Assembly (NCBI GenBank): GCA_910586645.1
Contig: CAJUIS010000001.1
Location: 215,222 to 279,221, forward strand
Direction of reading: 5' to 3'
DNA length: 64,000 nucleotides
Source of the DNA: an uncultured Lachnospiraceae bacterium
GTDB lineage: Bacteria > Bacillota > Clostridia > Lachnospirales > Lachnospiraceae
In this document: one piece after another, positions 1 to 7,391 of the stretch
Layout: each line of letters opens with the position of its first letter
Numbering within the stretch: the stretch's first letter is position 1
Notes under the pieces: model-generated
The model's database searches: none
Told to the model about the DNA's origin: nothing
Seen by the model: the letters and a program-made list of their open reading frames with translations, nothing else
Program-made: the position numbers and the translations under genes

Positions 1-1563
1 CGACCATGTCAGCACAATCCGCATCTCTCCGTCCGCAACGTCCGGCGACATATTAAAGTGCGTCACTTCTCCGTCTGTCCGGACAGCCAGAACATAATAT
101 GTATCCTCATATCCGTCTTTATGCACCTGAACCGTGTACATACCGGCGGGCAGATACACACGGATATTTCCTTCTGCATCTGAAACTCCCTGTTCACAGA
201 TCTCTCCGTCTCTGCAGTTAATGCCGCTTCGGATAAAATACTCCACGCTTCCAACGCTTAACATACCGCTGCCCTGTTCATTATAATTGAGCGCGTCATA
301 TACCTGCACCGTAATATTGCATTCCAGGCTGTCCGGCGCAAGATACACGCCCGTCTGATATCCCCCGACCAACTGGTCGTTCATTTCCACCTGATACATA
401 CTGACGCCGCGGCATCCCTCCTTTGAAAATTCCATTCGGTAAGTCTGAGCGTCTGACGGCACATAAACCGTATACAGTCCGTCGCTGTCTGTCTCAGTCG
501 AAAACAGCTCTTTCGATCCGTCTTCTGTATACAACGCCGCTTTTGCCTGTTTCACCGGCATTGTCCGTTCATCAAAAACATAGCCCTGAATTGCCGCAAT
601 GCCTTCCGTTTTCAAAACTATATCGTACGTATTGTACGCCTGATCAATCATCAACTGCTCCTTTGCATCATAAGAAGCCTGCTGATCCGGTGTAAAGTCC
701 TGCATCAGAATCACTTGGCCGACATTATTTCCAACCTCCGCCGAACGCTGCCCTACCACATAATTTGTCTGTATGCCTGCAATTACCTGACGCATTTTTG
801 TCAGAACGTCTCCGTTGAAATAAAAACGCTCTCCGTCTCTGTCCGGCGTTGCAAAAGAAGGAAAATAATTTACATCAGAATATACATAAATAAAATTGAT
901 CTTTCCGTCATCCGTATAATAATATTCCGTCATCAAAAGCTGCGTTCCCGCATATTCAATGCTTACAATCTTGTTTACTTTCTGGTTTGCTGGATTTGTA
1001 TAAATATCATATTCCACACGGTTTCCTGTATCTGCGTTTAAAAACTCTTTTTTGCTGATATCAAAACTGTTAATCCTGCCGTCGTCCGGATTTTCCTTAT
1101 CAATATCTTCCAGCGTATAAAACAGGCTCTGATCCCATGCCGCATTTGTATCCCTCTGCGCCGCCTGGTAACGATCCGCATCAATGTCAATCGTTGGAAG
1201 GCTGTTTCTGTTTGTATTCAGCTTTTGAATCTTCCCTGCCAGCGTATTGTCTTCTTTTGCGGCGGCAGGCTCTTTTTCTTTTGCCTCCGTCTCCGGCTCT
1301 TTGGCCAAAGTTTCCGTTTCCGCTTCCGTATCCGGCCTGCTCACGCTTTCCTGCCTCTTAAAATCTTCCGTCTTTTCCGAAGAACCGTTCCTATAATGAA
1401 GACACGCAAACACCGTACCCGCGATAATAAGAACAGCCGCCGCAACAGATACAGAAATTGCCGCCGCTGCTTTTGGAATCCCTTTTTTTTGCATAGGATT
1501 CCCGCATCCGCTGCAAAACTGAAATCCGTCAGGCATTTCCTTTCCGCACTTTTTACACTTCAA
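1..1563 (-). CDS. Zinc-ribbon membrane protein with extracellular carboxypeptidase-regulatory-like repeats (3' partial)
   Basis: The frame is open from a TTG start at 1563 to the window edge (521 codons, no stop seen). TTG is chosen because a strong AGGGGGAG Shine-Dalgarno lies 6-7 bases upstream. Residues 3-20 form a CxxC...CxxC zinc ribbon (Cys 3, 6, 17, 20). One hydrophobic helix follows at about residues 31-55, then a Glu/Lys/Thr-rich linker. The long outer part ends in beta-sandwich segments resembling carboxypeptidase-regulatory repeats (for example IAAIQGYVFDE and YTVYVPSD). The expected topology is a cytoplasmic zinc ribbon and an extracellular C-terminus. The function is unknown. The real C-terminus lies outside the window. 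Confidence 0.8.
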   Translation of the reverse strand, partial: MKCKKCGKEMPDGFQFCSGCGNPMQKKGIPKAAAAISVSVAAAVLIIAGTVFACLHYRNGSSEKTEDFKRQESVSRPDTEAETETLAKEPETEAKEKEPAAAKEDNTLAGKIQKLNTNRNSLPTIDIDADRYQAAQRDTNAAWDQSLFYTLEDIDKENPDDGRINSFDISKKEFLNADTGNRVEYDIYTNPANQKVNKIVSIEYAGTQLLMTEYYYTDDGKINFIYVYSDVNYFPSFATPDRDGERFYFNGDVLTKMRQVIAGIQTNYVVGQRSAEVGNNVGQVILMQDFTPDQQASYDAKEQLMIDQAYNTYDIVLKTEGIAAIQGYVFDERTMPVKQAKAALYTEDGSKELFSTETDSDGLYTVYVPSDAQTYRMEFSKEGCRGVSMYQVEMNDQLVGGYQTGVYLAPDSLECNITVQVYDALNYNEQGSGMLSVGSVEYFIRSGINCRDGEICEQGVSDAEGNIRVYLPAGMYTVQVHKDGYEDTYYVLAVRTDGEVTHFNMSPDVADGEMRIVLTWS

Positions 1564-1657
1564 TATTTTCTCTCCCCCTATCAAATCCATCTCATACTTT
1601 TCAAAAGCATATCAGGATATTGCATCATCAGACAAAATCTGACACATAACTTTGATC

Positions 1658-1686
1658 AGTATACCGAATTCTCAAGTCATTGTCAA
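1658..1686 (-). promoter_or_regulatory. Sigma-A promoter of the zinc-ribbon gene
   Basis: On the minus strand a TTGACA -35 (1681-1686) is separated by 17 bases from a TATACT -10 (1658-1663). The predicted leader to the TTG start is about 90 bases. Confidence 0.7.
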
Positions 1687-1697
1687 TTGTTCCACAG

Positions 1698-1761
1698 AAA
1701 AAAGGTCGCCTGTCCGTCTGCTCTGCCTTTCGGCAAAACAACAACGGAAAGGCGGCCTTTC
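1698..1761 (-). terminator. Intrinsic terminator after the CarD-like gene
   Basis: On the minus strand, AAAGGCCGCC (1751-1760) pairs with GGCGACCTTT (1701-1710) with one mismatch, and a T-run follows at 1698-1703. It begins just past the CarD-like stop codon. The loop is about 40 bases and holds smaller inverted repeats. Confidence 0.5.
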
Positions 1762-1767
1762 CTATCG

Positions 1768-2277
1768 TCATCCTCCGCTCTCCTTTACGCGTCTGGAAAT
1801 ATAGGATTCCATCTCGTCCCTTGGGATTCCCATTACCACAGAAAGTTCTCCATACAGGCTGTCCTCTGCCATATGCAGGTATTTGGCGTCGCTGCTGGTC
1901 ACTTTCTTCCCGGCGGCAAGCCGGGACTCCTTTCGAATATACAAAGTCTTTATAATTCTGACCCATTCCACACAACTGCAGGTACGGATGGCTTCTTTAT
2001 AAATCTGTTCCCTGTTCTTTTCATCTTTGACCCATAACGTATCGATTTCCTGAATCTGTTCAATCAGCGCATCCGCTTCTTCTCTTGTCAAAACCGGACG
2101 CATCTTCACTTTTTCATTATCCACAGGGGTAAACAGACGGCAGCCTTTGTCATAAACCGGCTCCAAAGAATAATATAATTTATCATCCTTTGTCCCCGGA
2201 GCTTTCATTTTGGTCACTTCACCCACTTTACAAACCCCTGTATTTCCATAAATGATATATTCCCCTATTTCAAACAT
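1768..2277 (-). CDS. CarD-family transcriptional regulator (CarD_CdnL_TRCF domain)
   Basis: 169 residues starting MFEIGEYIIYG. This family binds the RNA polymerase beta lobe and affects open-complex stability at promoters. The N-terminal part (residues 1-65) is the RNAP-interacting Tudor-like fold, with the typical GEYIIYGNTGVCKV opening and a later YYSLEPVYD strand. The rest is helical and would be the DNA-contacting part. The start at 2277 is supported by GGAGGG a few bases upstream. An in-frame start further upstream lies in the leader hairpin and has no ribosome site. A terminator-like hairpin sits between its promoter and start codon, so attenuation is possible. Confidence 0.85.
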   Translation of the reverse strand: MFEIGEYIIYGNTGVCKVGEVTKMKAPGTKDDKLYYSLEPVYDKGCRLFTPVDNEKVKMRPVLTREEADALIEQIQEIDTLWVKDEKNREQIYKEAIRTCSCVEWVRIIKTLYIRKESRLAAGKKVTSSDAKYLHMAEDSLYGELSVVMGIPRDEMESYISRRVKESGG

Positions 2278-2329
2278 TGGCTCCCTCCTATCCTTATTAC
2301 AAACCGTTTTCCACCATAAAGCCGTGTTT

Positions 2330-2386
2330 TCAGAATGAAAAAAATCCGCTGCGCTCAAAAATGAGCGTAACGAATTTTCTTTTCAA
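2330..2386 (-). CDS. Candidate 18-residue leader peptide of the CarD-like gene
   Basis: A TTG start at 2386 is preceded by AGAGGG at a spacing of about 8 bases and encodes MKRKFVTLIFERSGFFSF, then TGA. The 3' half of this ORF forms the terminator-like hairpin listed next. Five of 18 residues are Phe, but two of these come from the T-run itself, so a Phe-sensing role is not established. No homologue is recognised. Confidence 0.35.
   Translation of the reverse strand: MKRKFVTLIFERSGFFSF
2338..2374 (-). terminator. Terminator-like hairpin in the CarD-like leader (possible attenuator)
   Basis: On the minus strand CGCTCA-TTTT-TGAGCG forms a tight stem. It is extended outward by CGTT/AGCG with one mismatch, and is followed by seven Ts (2338-2344). 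It lies about 35 bases downstream of the predicted transcription start and 60 bases before the CarD-like start codon. Confidence 0.55.
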
Positions 2387-2412
2387 ATACTTAAGCCCTC
2401 TTTGTTGTACAC

Positions 2413-2441
2413 ATTTTAGCACATTCTTTACAAAATGTCAG
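2413..2441 (-). promoter_or_regulatory. Sigma-A promoter of the CarD-like gene
   Basis: CTGACA (2436-2441), 17-base spacer, TAAAAT (2413-2418) on the minus strand. The interval 2278-2601 holds this promoter, the leader elements and the rpmF terminator. I see no other gene in it. Confidence 0.65.
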
Positions 2442-2545
2442 TATTTTTTAAAAATATCCTGTTTTTTTGTGAAAATGTACAAAATATAACCGGATTATTT
2501 TTGTATAATTTGCCAGTACATACCGAAAATTTTTACAAATCATAA

Positions 2546-2586
2546 CAAAAAACCGGAAATCCAACGTTTTGTCAGATTTCCGGTTT
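2546..2586 (-). terminator. Intrinsic terminator of the yceD-rpmF operon
   Basis: On the minus strand AAACCGGAAAT pairs with ATTTCCGGTTT (2575-2585 with 2550-2560) around a 14-base loop. A T-rich tail follows. Confidence 0.8.
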
Positions 2587-2601
2587 CTTTCTCTTTTTCA
2601 A

Positions 2602-2781
2602 TTAGTCCTGCGGAATGATTTCTTTCTTGTTGTAAGAACCGCAGTTTTTGCAAACTCTGTGGGGCATCATTAATTCGCCGCATTTGCTGCATTTTACCAA
2701 TGTTGGAACAGTCATTTTCCAATTTGCTCTTCTTCTATCTCTTCTTCCTTTGGAAGATTTGTTCTTTGGACAAATTGACAT
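2602..2781 (-). CDS. rpmF: Large ribosomal subunit protein bL32
   Basis: 59 residues starting MSICPKNKSSKGRRDRRRAN. The basic N-terminal tail and the C-terminal zinc-binding CxxC...CxxC (CSKC and CKNC) are the bL32 signature. It is a structural protein of the 50S subunit. The ATG at 2781 follows GGAGG at good spacing. It lies directly downstream of yceD, an arrangement conserved in many bacteria, and a strong terminator follows. Confidence 0.95.
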   Translation of the reverse strand: MSICPKNKSSKGRRDRRRANWKMTVPTLVKCSKCGELMMPHRVCKNCGSYNKKEIIPQD

Positions 2782-2794
2782 CAGTCACACCTCC

Positions 2795-3289
2795 TTAACC
2801 TTGATTAAAAACATCCCAAATCGCGGCCATTCGCGGATCAAGCTCCGTCCTGTCACACGAGCAGGTTTCTCTGTTTAAATTTGCGCCGCACTTCCTGCAG
2901 ATTCCTTTGCAGTCACTCCTGCACAAAACCCTCACGGGCAGATTCAAAAGGATTTCATCATACAAAAGCTTGTCAACGTCAAGAACTGTCCCGCAAAGCC
3001 ACCCTTCCTCTTCCGGCTCCTTCAGCGAAACCTTCCGTTCTATCACAAGATGCATGACTGTTTGTACTTCTTCCAGACATCTGCCGCAGGGAACCGCAAG
3101 CGTAAGATCCGTTTCTCCGCTGATCATAAGATACCGGCCTTCCTGATTCTCAAGCTTCAGCGTAAACGGTTCTTTTTTTGTAACGGGAAACTCTCCCATC
3201 CTGGAACGAAAACATATAAGCCCCGGCATCGCCTGCCGCTCTTCTGTCAGATTTTCTATGGATAATAAGTCTGTAATGTCTGTTTTCAC
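2795..3289 (-). CDS. yceD: YceD family protein (DUF177)
   Basis: 164 residues from a GTG start at 3289 with AGGAG upstream. DUF177/YceD proteins are almost always encoded immediately before rpmF and are linked to large-subunit rRNA accumulation in plants and bacteria. The C-terminal half has the diagnostic Cys-rich segment (VLCRSDCKGICRKCGANLN), and the mid-part reads LAVPCGRCLEEV. It is co-transcribed with rpmF (13-base gap) from a promoter whose -35 lies inside the end of glyQS. Confidence 0.9.
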   Translation of the reverse strand: MKTDITDLLSIENLTEERQAMPGLICFRSRMGEFPVTKKEPFTLKLENQEGRYLMISGETDLTLAVPCGRCLEEVQTVMHLVIERKVSLKEPEEEGWLCGTVLDVDKLLYDEILLNLPVRVLCRSDCKGICRKCGANLNRETCSCDRTELDPRMAAIWDVFNQG

Positions 3290-3315
3290 TTTTATCTCCT
3301 GACCATACCTGAACT

Positions 3316-3344
3316 ATTATACCTGTATTGTTAAGATTTGTCAA
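3316..3344 (-). promoter_or_regulatory. Sigma-A promoter of yceD-rpmF, overlapping the glyQS 3' end
   Basis: TTGACA (3339-3344), 17-base spacer, TATAAT (3316-3321) on the minus strand, a near-consensus promoter. The -35 hexamer falls within the last sense codons (Val-Asp-Lys-Ser) of glyQS. Confidence 0.8.
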
Positions 3345-4746
3345 CAACTTCAAAAGCAAATTTTTCTGCAAAATAGCGTTCCAAATCTTCGATTTTGATT
3401 CTCTCCTGCTCCATCGTATCGCGGTCACGCACCGTAACCGCACCGTCTTCTTCCGAATCAAAATCATATGTCACGCAAAACGGCGTTCCGATTTCATCCT
3501 GCCTGCGGTAACGCTTTCCGATGTTTCCCCTGTCGTCAAATTCACAGTTGTACTTTCCGGACAGTTTTGCAAAAACTTTTTCAGCGCCTTCATTTAATTT
3601 TTTTGACAATGGCAGCACGCCGACTTTTACAGGCGCAAGCGCAGGATGGAAATGAAGCACCGTCCGCATATCCGGCTTTTCTTCGGTTCCAATATTTTCT
3701 TCATCATAAGCGGCGCACAAAAACGCAAGCACGACCCGGTCTGCGCCAAGGGACGGCTCTATCACATAAGGAATGTATTTTTCTTTTTTCTCGTCGTCAA
3801 AATAAGACATATCCTGACCGGATGTATTCTGATGCTGCGTCAGATCATAATCTGTCCTGTCGGCGATTCCCCACAGCTCACCCCAGCCAAACGGGAATAA
3901 AAATTCAATATCCGTCGTTCCTTTGGAATAGAAGCAAAGCTCTTCCGGCGAATGATCTCTCAAACGCATTTCGTCTTCTTTGATTCCCAGAGCCAAAAGC
4001 CAGTCGCGGCAGAATCCTCTCCAGTACTCAAACCATTTCAGATCCGTTCCCGGTTCGCAGAAAAATTCCAGTTCCATCTGTTCAAACTCCCTGGTGCGGA
4101 ATGTAAAATTCCCCGGTGTAATCTCGTTCCGGAAGGATTTTCCGATCTGGCCAATGCCAAACGGCAGCTTTTTACGGGAAGTCCGCTGCACATTTTTAAA
4201 ATTCACAAAAATGCCCTGCGCCGTCTCCGGCCTTAAATATACCGTGTTCTTGGCATCCTCCGTCACACCCTGGAACGTCTTAAACATCAGGTTAAACTGA
4301 CGGATATCCGTAAAGTTATGCTTGCCGCAGGTCGGGCAGCAAATCGCATGCTCTTCAATAAACCCTTTCATTTCTTCCTGTGACCAGCCGTCTATGGAAC
4401 TTTTTAATTCAATTTTATTTTCTTTGGCAAAATCTTCAATGAGCTGATCCGCGCGAAACCGTTCGTGGCATTCTTTGCAGTCCATCAGAGGATCGGAAAA
4501 TCCGCCCAGATGCCCGGACGCCACCCACGTCTGCGGATTCATTAGAATTGCACAGTCTACGCCGACATTATAGGGATTTTCCTGTATAAATTTCTCCCAC
4601 CAGGCTCTTTTTACGTTATTTTTCAATTCCACTCCAAGATTTCCATAATCCCATGTATTCGCAAGACCGCCGTAGATTTCGGAACCCGGATAAATAAATC
4701 CCCTTGCTTTTGCTAACGCCACAATCTTATCCATTGACTTTTCCAT
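3331..4746 (-). CDS. glyQS: Glycyl-tRNA synthetase, single-chain homodimeric type
   Basis: 471 residues, the normal length for the alpha2 class II enzyme that charges tRNA-Gly. The N-terminus has YPGSEIYGGLANTWDYGNLG. Class II motif 2 is visible as FRNEITPGNFTFRTREFEQMELEFF, and motif 3 as GADRVVLAFLCAAYDEE. The C-terminal anticodon-binding domain starts near LAPVKVGVLPL. An insertion with CKEC and CCPTC pairs may bind zinc. The start is supported by GAGGAG upstream. It lies 19 bases after a lipoprotein gene in the same direction. Confidence 0.96.
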   Translation of the reverse strand: MEKSMDKIVALAKARGFIYPGSEIYGGLANTWDYGNLGVELKNNVKRAWWEKFIQENPYNVGVDCAILMNPQTWVASGHLGGFSDPLMDCKECHERFRADQLIEDFAKENKIELKSSIDGWSQEEMKGFIEEHAICCPTCGKHNFTDIRQFNLMFKTFQGVTEDAKNTVYLRPETAQGIFVNFKNVQRTSRKKLPFGIGQIGKSFRNEITPGNFTFRTREFEQMELEFFCEPGTDLKWFEYWRGFCRDWLLALGIKEDEMRLRDHSPEELCFYSKGTTDIEFLFPFGWGELWGIADRTDYDLTQHQNTSGQDMSYFDDEKKEKYIPYVIEPSLGADRVVLAFLCAAYDEENIGTEEKPDMRTVLHFHPALAPVKVGVLPLSKKLNEGAEKVFAKLSGKYNCEFDDRGNIGKRYRRQDEIGTPFCVTYDFDSEEDGAVTVRDRDTMEQERIKIEDLERYFAEKFAFEVVDKS

Positions 4747-4765
4747 ATCAGTTCTCCTCTCTGCG

Positions 4766-5374
4766 CTATTTGTAAATGATGTATGTAAGCTCCGCTTCCT
4801 CGTTGGATCCTTCGCCCGTAATGGAAACCGTATCGCTCTCAGTCACTTTTGTATTCTTTTCCGAAACAAACAGCACCCTGCCCGGTACCTTTATATTCAC
4901 ATTTGCCTTGATAATCGCCACCTTGCTGTCGTCATCGGAAAGAACTTCTTCTTTTCCGGCCGTATTCTGTTCTCCGGAATCGGCCACGCTGTAAAAATCC
5001 GTATCAAAATCATATCCTTCCGCCTGCGCTTTCACCACAGTTCCTGTATACATCTCAATTCCGTTAAAGCCCGTATAGTCCTCCCAGGAATCATATGACA
5101 TCTTAAGCTTTGCCTTCCCGTCCTTCACCTCAAAGGACATCTTCTCCACCGTCTCGCCGTTCGCTTCCGTATATTCCTTCAAATGGTTCTCAATATACGC
5201 TTCCAGCTCTTCCACATCATAATATTCCCTGTCCAAAGCTTCTACGTCTACGCTTATGATTTTCCCTTTTTTGTCAACAAAAACCGTATTGGTATCCGCA
5301 TCCATCTTCTGGGCGCATCCGGACATAAATGCCATGCAGAGAATCATAATGACTGCACATAAAATCTTCTTCAT
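4766..5374 (-). CDS. Putative lipoprotein of unknown function
   Basis: 202 residues starting MKKILCAVIM. A short charged N-terminus, a hydrophobic core and a lipobox ending MSGC mark a lipoprotein signal peptide, so the mature protein should be anchored outside the membrane. The rest is acidic, soluble and mixed alpha/beta (DVEALDREYYDVEELEAYIENHL) with no motif I recognise. ATG 5374 follows GGAGG. A longer in-frame start lacks a ribosome site and would bury the signal peptide. It sits between recO and glyQS. Confidence 0.75.
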   Translation of the reverse strand: MKKILCAVIMILCMAFMSGCAQKMDADTNTVFVDKKGKIISVDVEALDREYYDVEELEAYIENHLKEYTEANGETVEKMSFEVKDGKAKLKMSYDSWEDYTGFNGIEMYTGTVVKAQAEGYDFDTDFYSVADSGEQNTAGKEEVLSDDDSKVAIIKANVNIKVPGRVLFVSEKNTKVTESDTVSITGEGSNEEAELTYIIYK

Positions 5375-5440
5375 CTTTTCTACCTCCGTACTATTGCGTT
5401 TTTGCAATCCATACCATTATACTATGTTCTTCCGGGGATT

Positions 5441-6184
5441 TCAACCTGCGATTGATTTTAAAATTTCCAGCGACCGAAATTCATGGGAAACCTGCGCTGT
5501 AAAAATAAGATCCATCGTCTGCTCCAACCTGGATAAAACATCTTTTGAAACGGCAAACGTATAGAGTTTTGAAAGCTTTGACGAAAGCGCATATTGTACG
5601 GTATACAATACAGAACTGTCAAAAGGGACAAACTCTTTTCCTTCTGCGCACGCCGCACAAAGCATTCCGCAGGAATTTGGGGAAAACCGGATAAGATTTT
5701 CCTTTGCCCTGCACTGACAGCAGGAAAAAAAATCCGGACATTCCCCTTCTGTAAGAAGAACACGCAGTTCATAAACCCTCCGTACCAGACGGCTGTCAAG
5801 CGCTTTGCTGCCCAGAGCACGAAGCGTCTGATACAAAAGCTTTAGAAGCTCTTTTTCATCGTTGTTTTCCTGTGCGTAAAAGTCTGCAATCTCCAGAAAA
5901 TAAAATCCATAGCAGGCTTTTTCCGGCTCGTCGGACAATTCTCTGAAGTAATTGGAAATGGAGGCTTTTACCAGATTATATGTACTGCGTCCTTCAAAAA
6001 ACTCAAACTCTCCAAAGGAAAAAGGGCCGGTCGCAGCCAGAAGCTGGCTTGTGGGACGCCTTGCGCCCCTCGCAAAGGCTGTAATCTTCCCTTTTTCTTT
6101 TGTTAAAACAGTAATCCTTTTGTCATACTCTCCCACTGGCATTGCTTTTAAAACTATTCCTGTCAGAACTATATTCCGTCCCAT
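5441..6184 (-). CDS. recO: DNA repair protein RecO
   Basis: 247 residues, normal for RecO, which helps RecR load RecA on single-stranded DNA coated with SSB. The N-terminal OB-fold starts MGRNIVLTGIVLKAMPVGEYDKRITVLT. The middle is helical, and a zinc-finger-like Cys cluster (ECPDFFSCCQC ... CGMLCAAC) lies at about residues 150-185. The gene order era, yqzL-like, recO is conserved in Firmicutes. The 5' end overlaps the yqzL-like ORF by 62 bases. Confidence 0.93.
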   Translation of the reverse strand: MGRNIVLTGIVLKAMPVGEYDKRITVLTKEKGKITAFARGARRPTSQLLAATGPFSFGEFEFFEGRSTYNLVKASISNYFRELSDEPEKACYGFYFLEIADFYAQENNDEKELLKLLYQTLRALGSKALDSRLVRRVYELRVLLTEGECPDFFSCCQCRAKENLIRFSPNSCGMLCAACAEGKEFVPFDSSVLYTVQYALSSKLSKLYTFAVSKDVLSRLEQTMDLIFTAQVSHEFRSLEILKSIAG

Positions 6185-6323
6185 ATCCGCTCATTCCTTT
6201 TTCCAAACATAACGCCGCTTTGTAAAGCCCTGCATCCTCTCCGCTTTTTCCGCCCTGCCTGTAGGCAAGATAGTCCGTCACCTTTCCGCTCATCTCAAAA
6301 TTCTTCCATGCATCCTGTATCAT
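6123..6323 (-). CDS. yqzL: YqzL-like small protein
   Basis: 66 residues starting MIQDAWKNFEMSGKVTDYLAYR. The W-x-x-F...G-x-(V/I)-x-x-YL pattern matches the small YqzL family, encoded between era and recO in Bacillus subtilis (from memory, unsearched). ATG 6323 has GGGAGATGA upstream. The family part ends near residue 25, and the rest extends into the recO 5' region in another frame, which may be an unconstrained tail. The function is unknown. Confidence 0.65.
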   Translation of the reverse strand: MIQDAWKNFEMSGKVTDYLAYRQGGKSGEDAGLYKAALCLEKGMSGYGTEYSSDRNSFKSNASGRV

Positions 6324-6452
6324 CTGCCGTCATCTCCCTGGTATGTGAATTACAGCGAAAACGCCTGCAAAAAGGCTGACGCTGTTTCTTACATTCTTAT
6401 GTTTTCCTTCTTTTGCGGAATCATACCAGATAAAAATTGGCAGCGGCGTCCT

Positions 6453-7370
6453 TTAGATTTCGTCTTTGCGGTAGCCAAAGTTCTGAATGAAAAAATCAGA
6501 ATCCCTCCAGTCTTTTTTTACCTTCACCCAGAGTTTTAAATTGACTTTGCAGTTTAAAAAACGTTCGATTTCAAACCGGGCGTTGCTTCCGATTTTCTTT
6601 AACATAGAGCCGTTTTTTCCGATAATAATCCCCTTATGGGAATCTTTCTCACAGACGATTGTCGCTTCAATGTCCATAATTTTGGATTTGGAGGCGTCTT
6701 TTCTTTTCTTCATCCGCTCAATCGTGACTGCAATCCCATGCGGGACTTCCTCATTTAACGCATGAAGCGATTTCTCCCGGATCATTTCTGAAACAATCTG
6801 CCGTTCCGGCTGATCCGTCACCGTATCTTCATCAAAAAACATCGGCCCGCAGGGAAGATACTGAAACACCGTATCCACTACGTCGTCCAGATTGTGTCCG
6901 TTTAACGCGGAGGCCGGTATAATTTCATCGAAGTCAAAAACTTTCCGGTAAGTGTCAATATATTCCAATACTTTCGTCTTTTCCACCGTATCAATTTTAT
7001 TGATAATCAAAATAACCGGAATGTTCACTTTCCCAAGCTGCTCTATAATATGCCGTTCTCCGGCGCCAATGTAATTCCCCGGCTCTACCAGCCAGAGAAT
7101 CACATCCACGTCTTTCAACGTGCGCTCCGCCACATTCACCATATATTCTCCCAGCTTATTTTTCGCCTGATGGATGCCCGGCGTATCCACAAAAACAATC
7201 TGTCCTCGTTCTTTATCTGTATAAACCGTCTGGATGCGGTTCCGGGTTGTCTGCGGCTTATTTGACGTAATTGCAATTTTCTGCCCGATCAGCCGGTTCA
7301 TCAGCGTGGATTTCCCAACATTCGGCCTTCCGATAATCGTTACAAATCCTGATTTTAAACTTTTTTCCAT
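6453..7370 (-). CDS. era: GTPase Era
   Basis: 305 residues. Era is a GTPase that binds the 3' end of 16S rRNA and helps mature the 30S subunit. The G1 loop GRPNVGKST is at residues 14-22, followed by a DTPGIH switch II motif and an NKID specificity motif. The C-terminal KH domain is visible as GIIIGKNGSMLKKIG. ATG 7370 follows AAAGGAA. It lies 21 bases downstream of the M16 protease gene, and a 129-base gap separates it from the yqzL-like gene. Confidence 0.96.
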   Translation of the reverse strand: MEKSLKSGFVTIIGRPNVGKSTLMNRLIGQKIAITSNKPQTTRNRIQTVYTDKERGQIVFVDTPGIHQAKNKLGEYMVNVAERTLKDVDVILWLVEPGNYIGAGERHIIEQLGKVNIPVILIINKIDTVEKTKVLEYIDTYRKVFDFDEIIPASALNGHNLDDVVDTVFQYLPCGPMFFDEDTVTDQPERQIVSEMIREKSLHALNEEVPHGIAVTIERMKKRKDASKSKIMDIEATIVCEKDSHKGIIIGKNGSMLKKIGSNARFEIERFLNCKVNLKLWVKVKKDWRDSDFFIQNFGYRKDEI

Positions 7371-7391
7371 AAATTCCTTTCTTTTGTTCTG

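Noticed and set aside
1225..2037. Plus-strand ORF of 270 codons
   Set aside because: It is antisense to the zinc-ribbon and CarD-like genes, has no ribosome site, and its composition is that of an antisense frame.
4747..4765. Possible T-box before glyQS
   Set aside because: The gap to the upstream lipoprotein gene is only 19 bases, and no T-box sequence is seen there or before the other biosynthetic genes.
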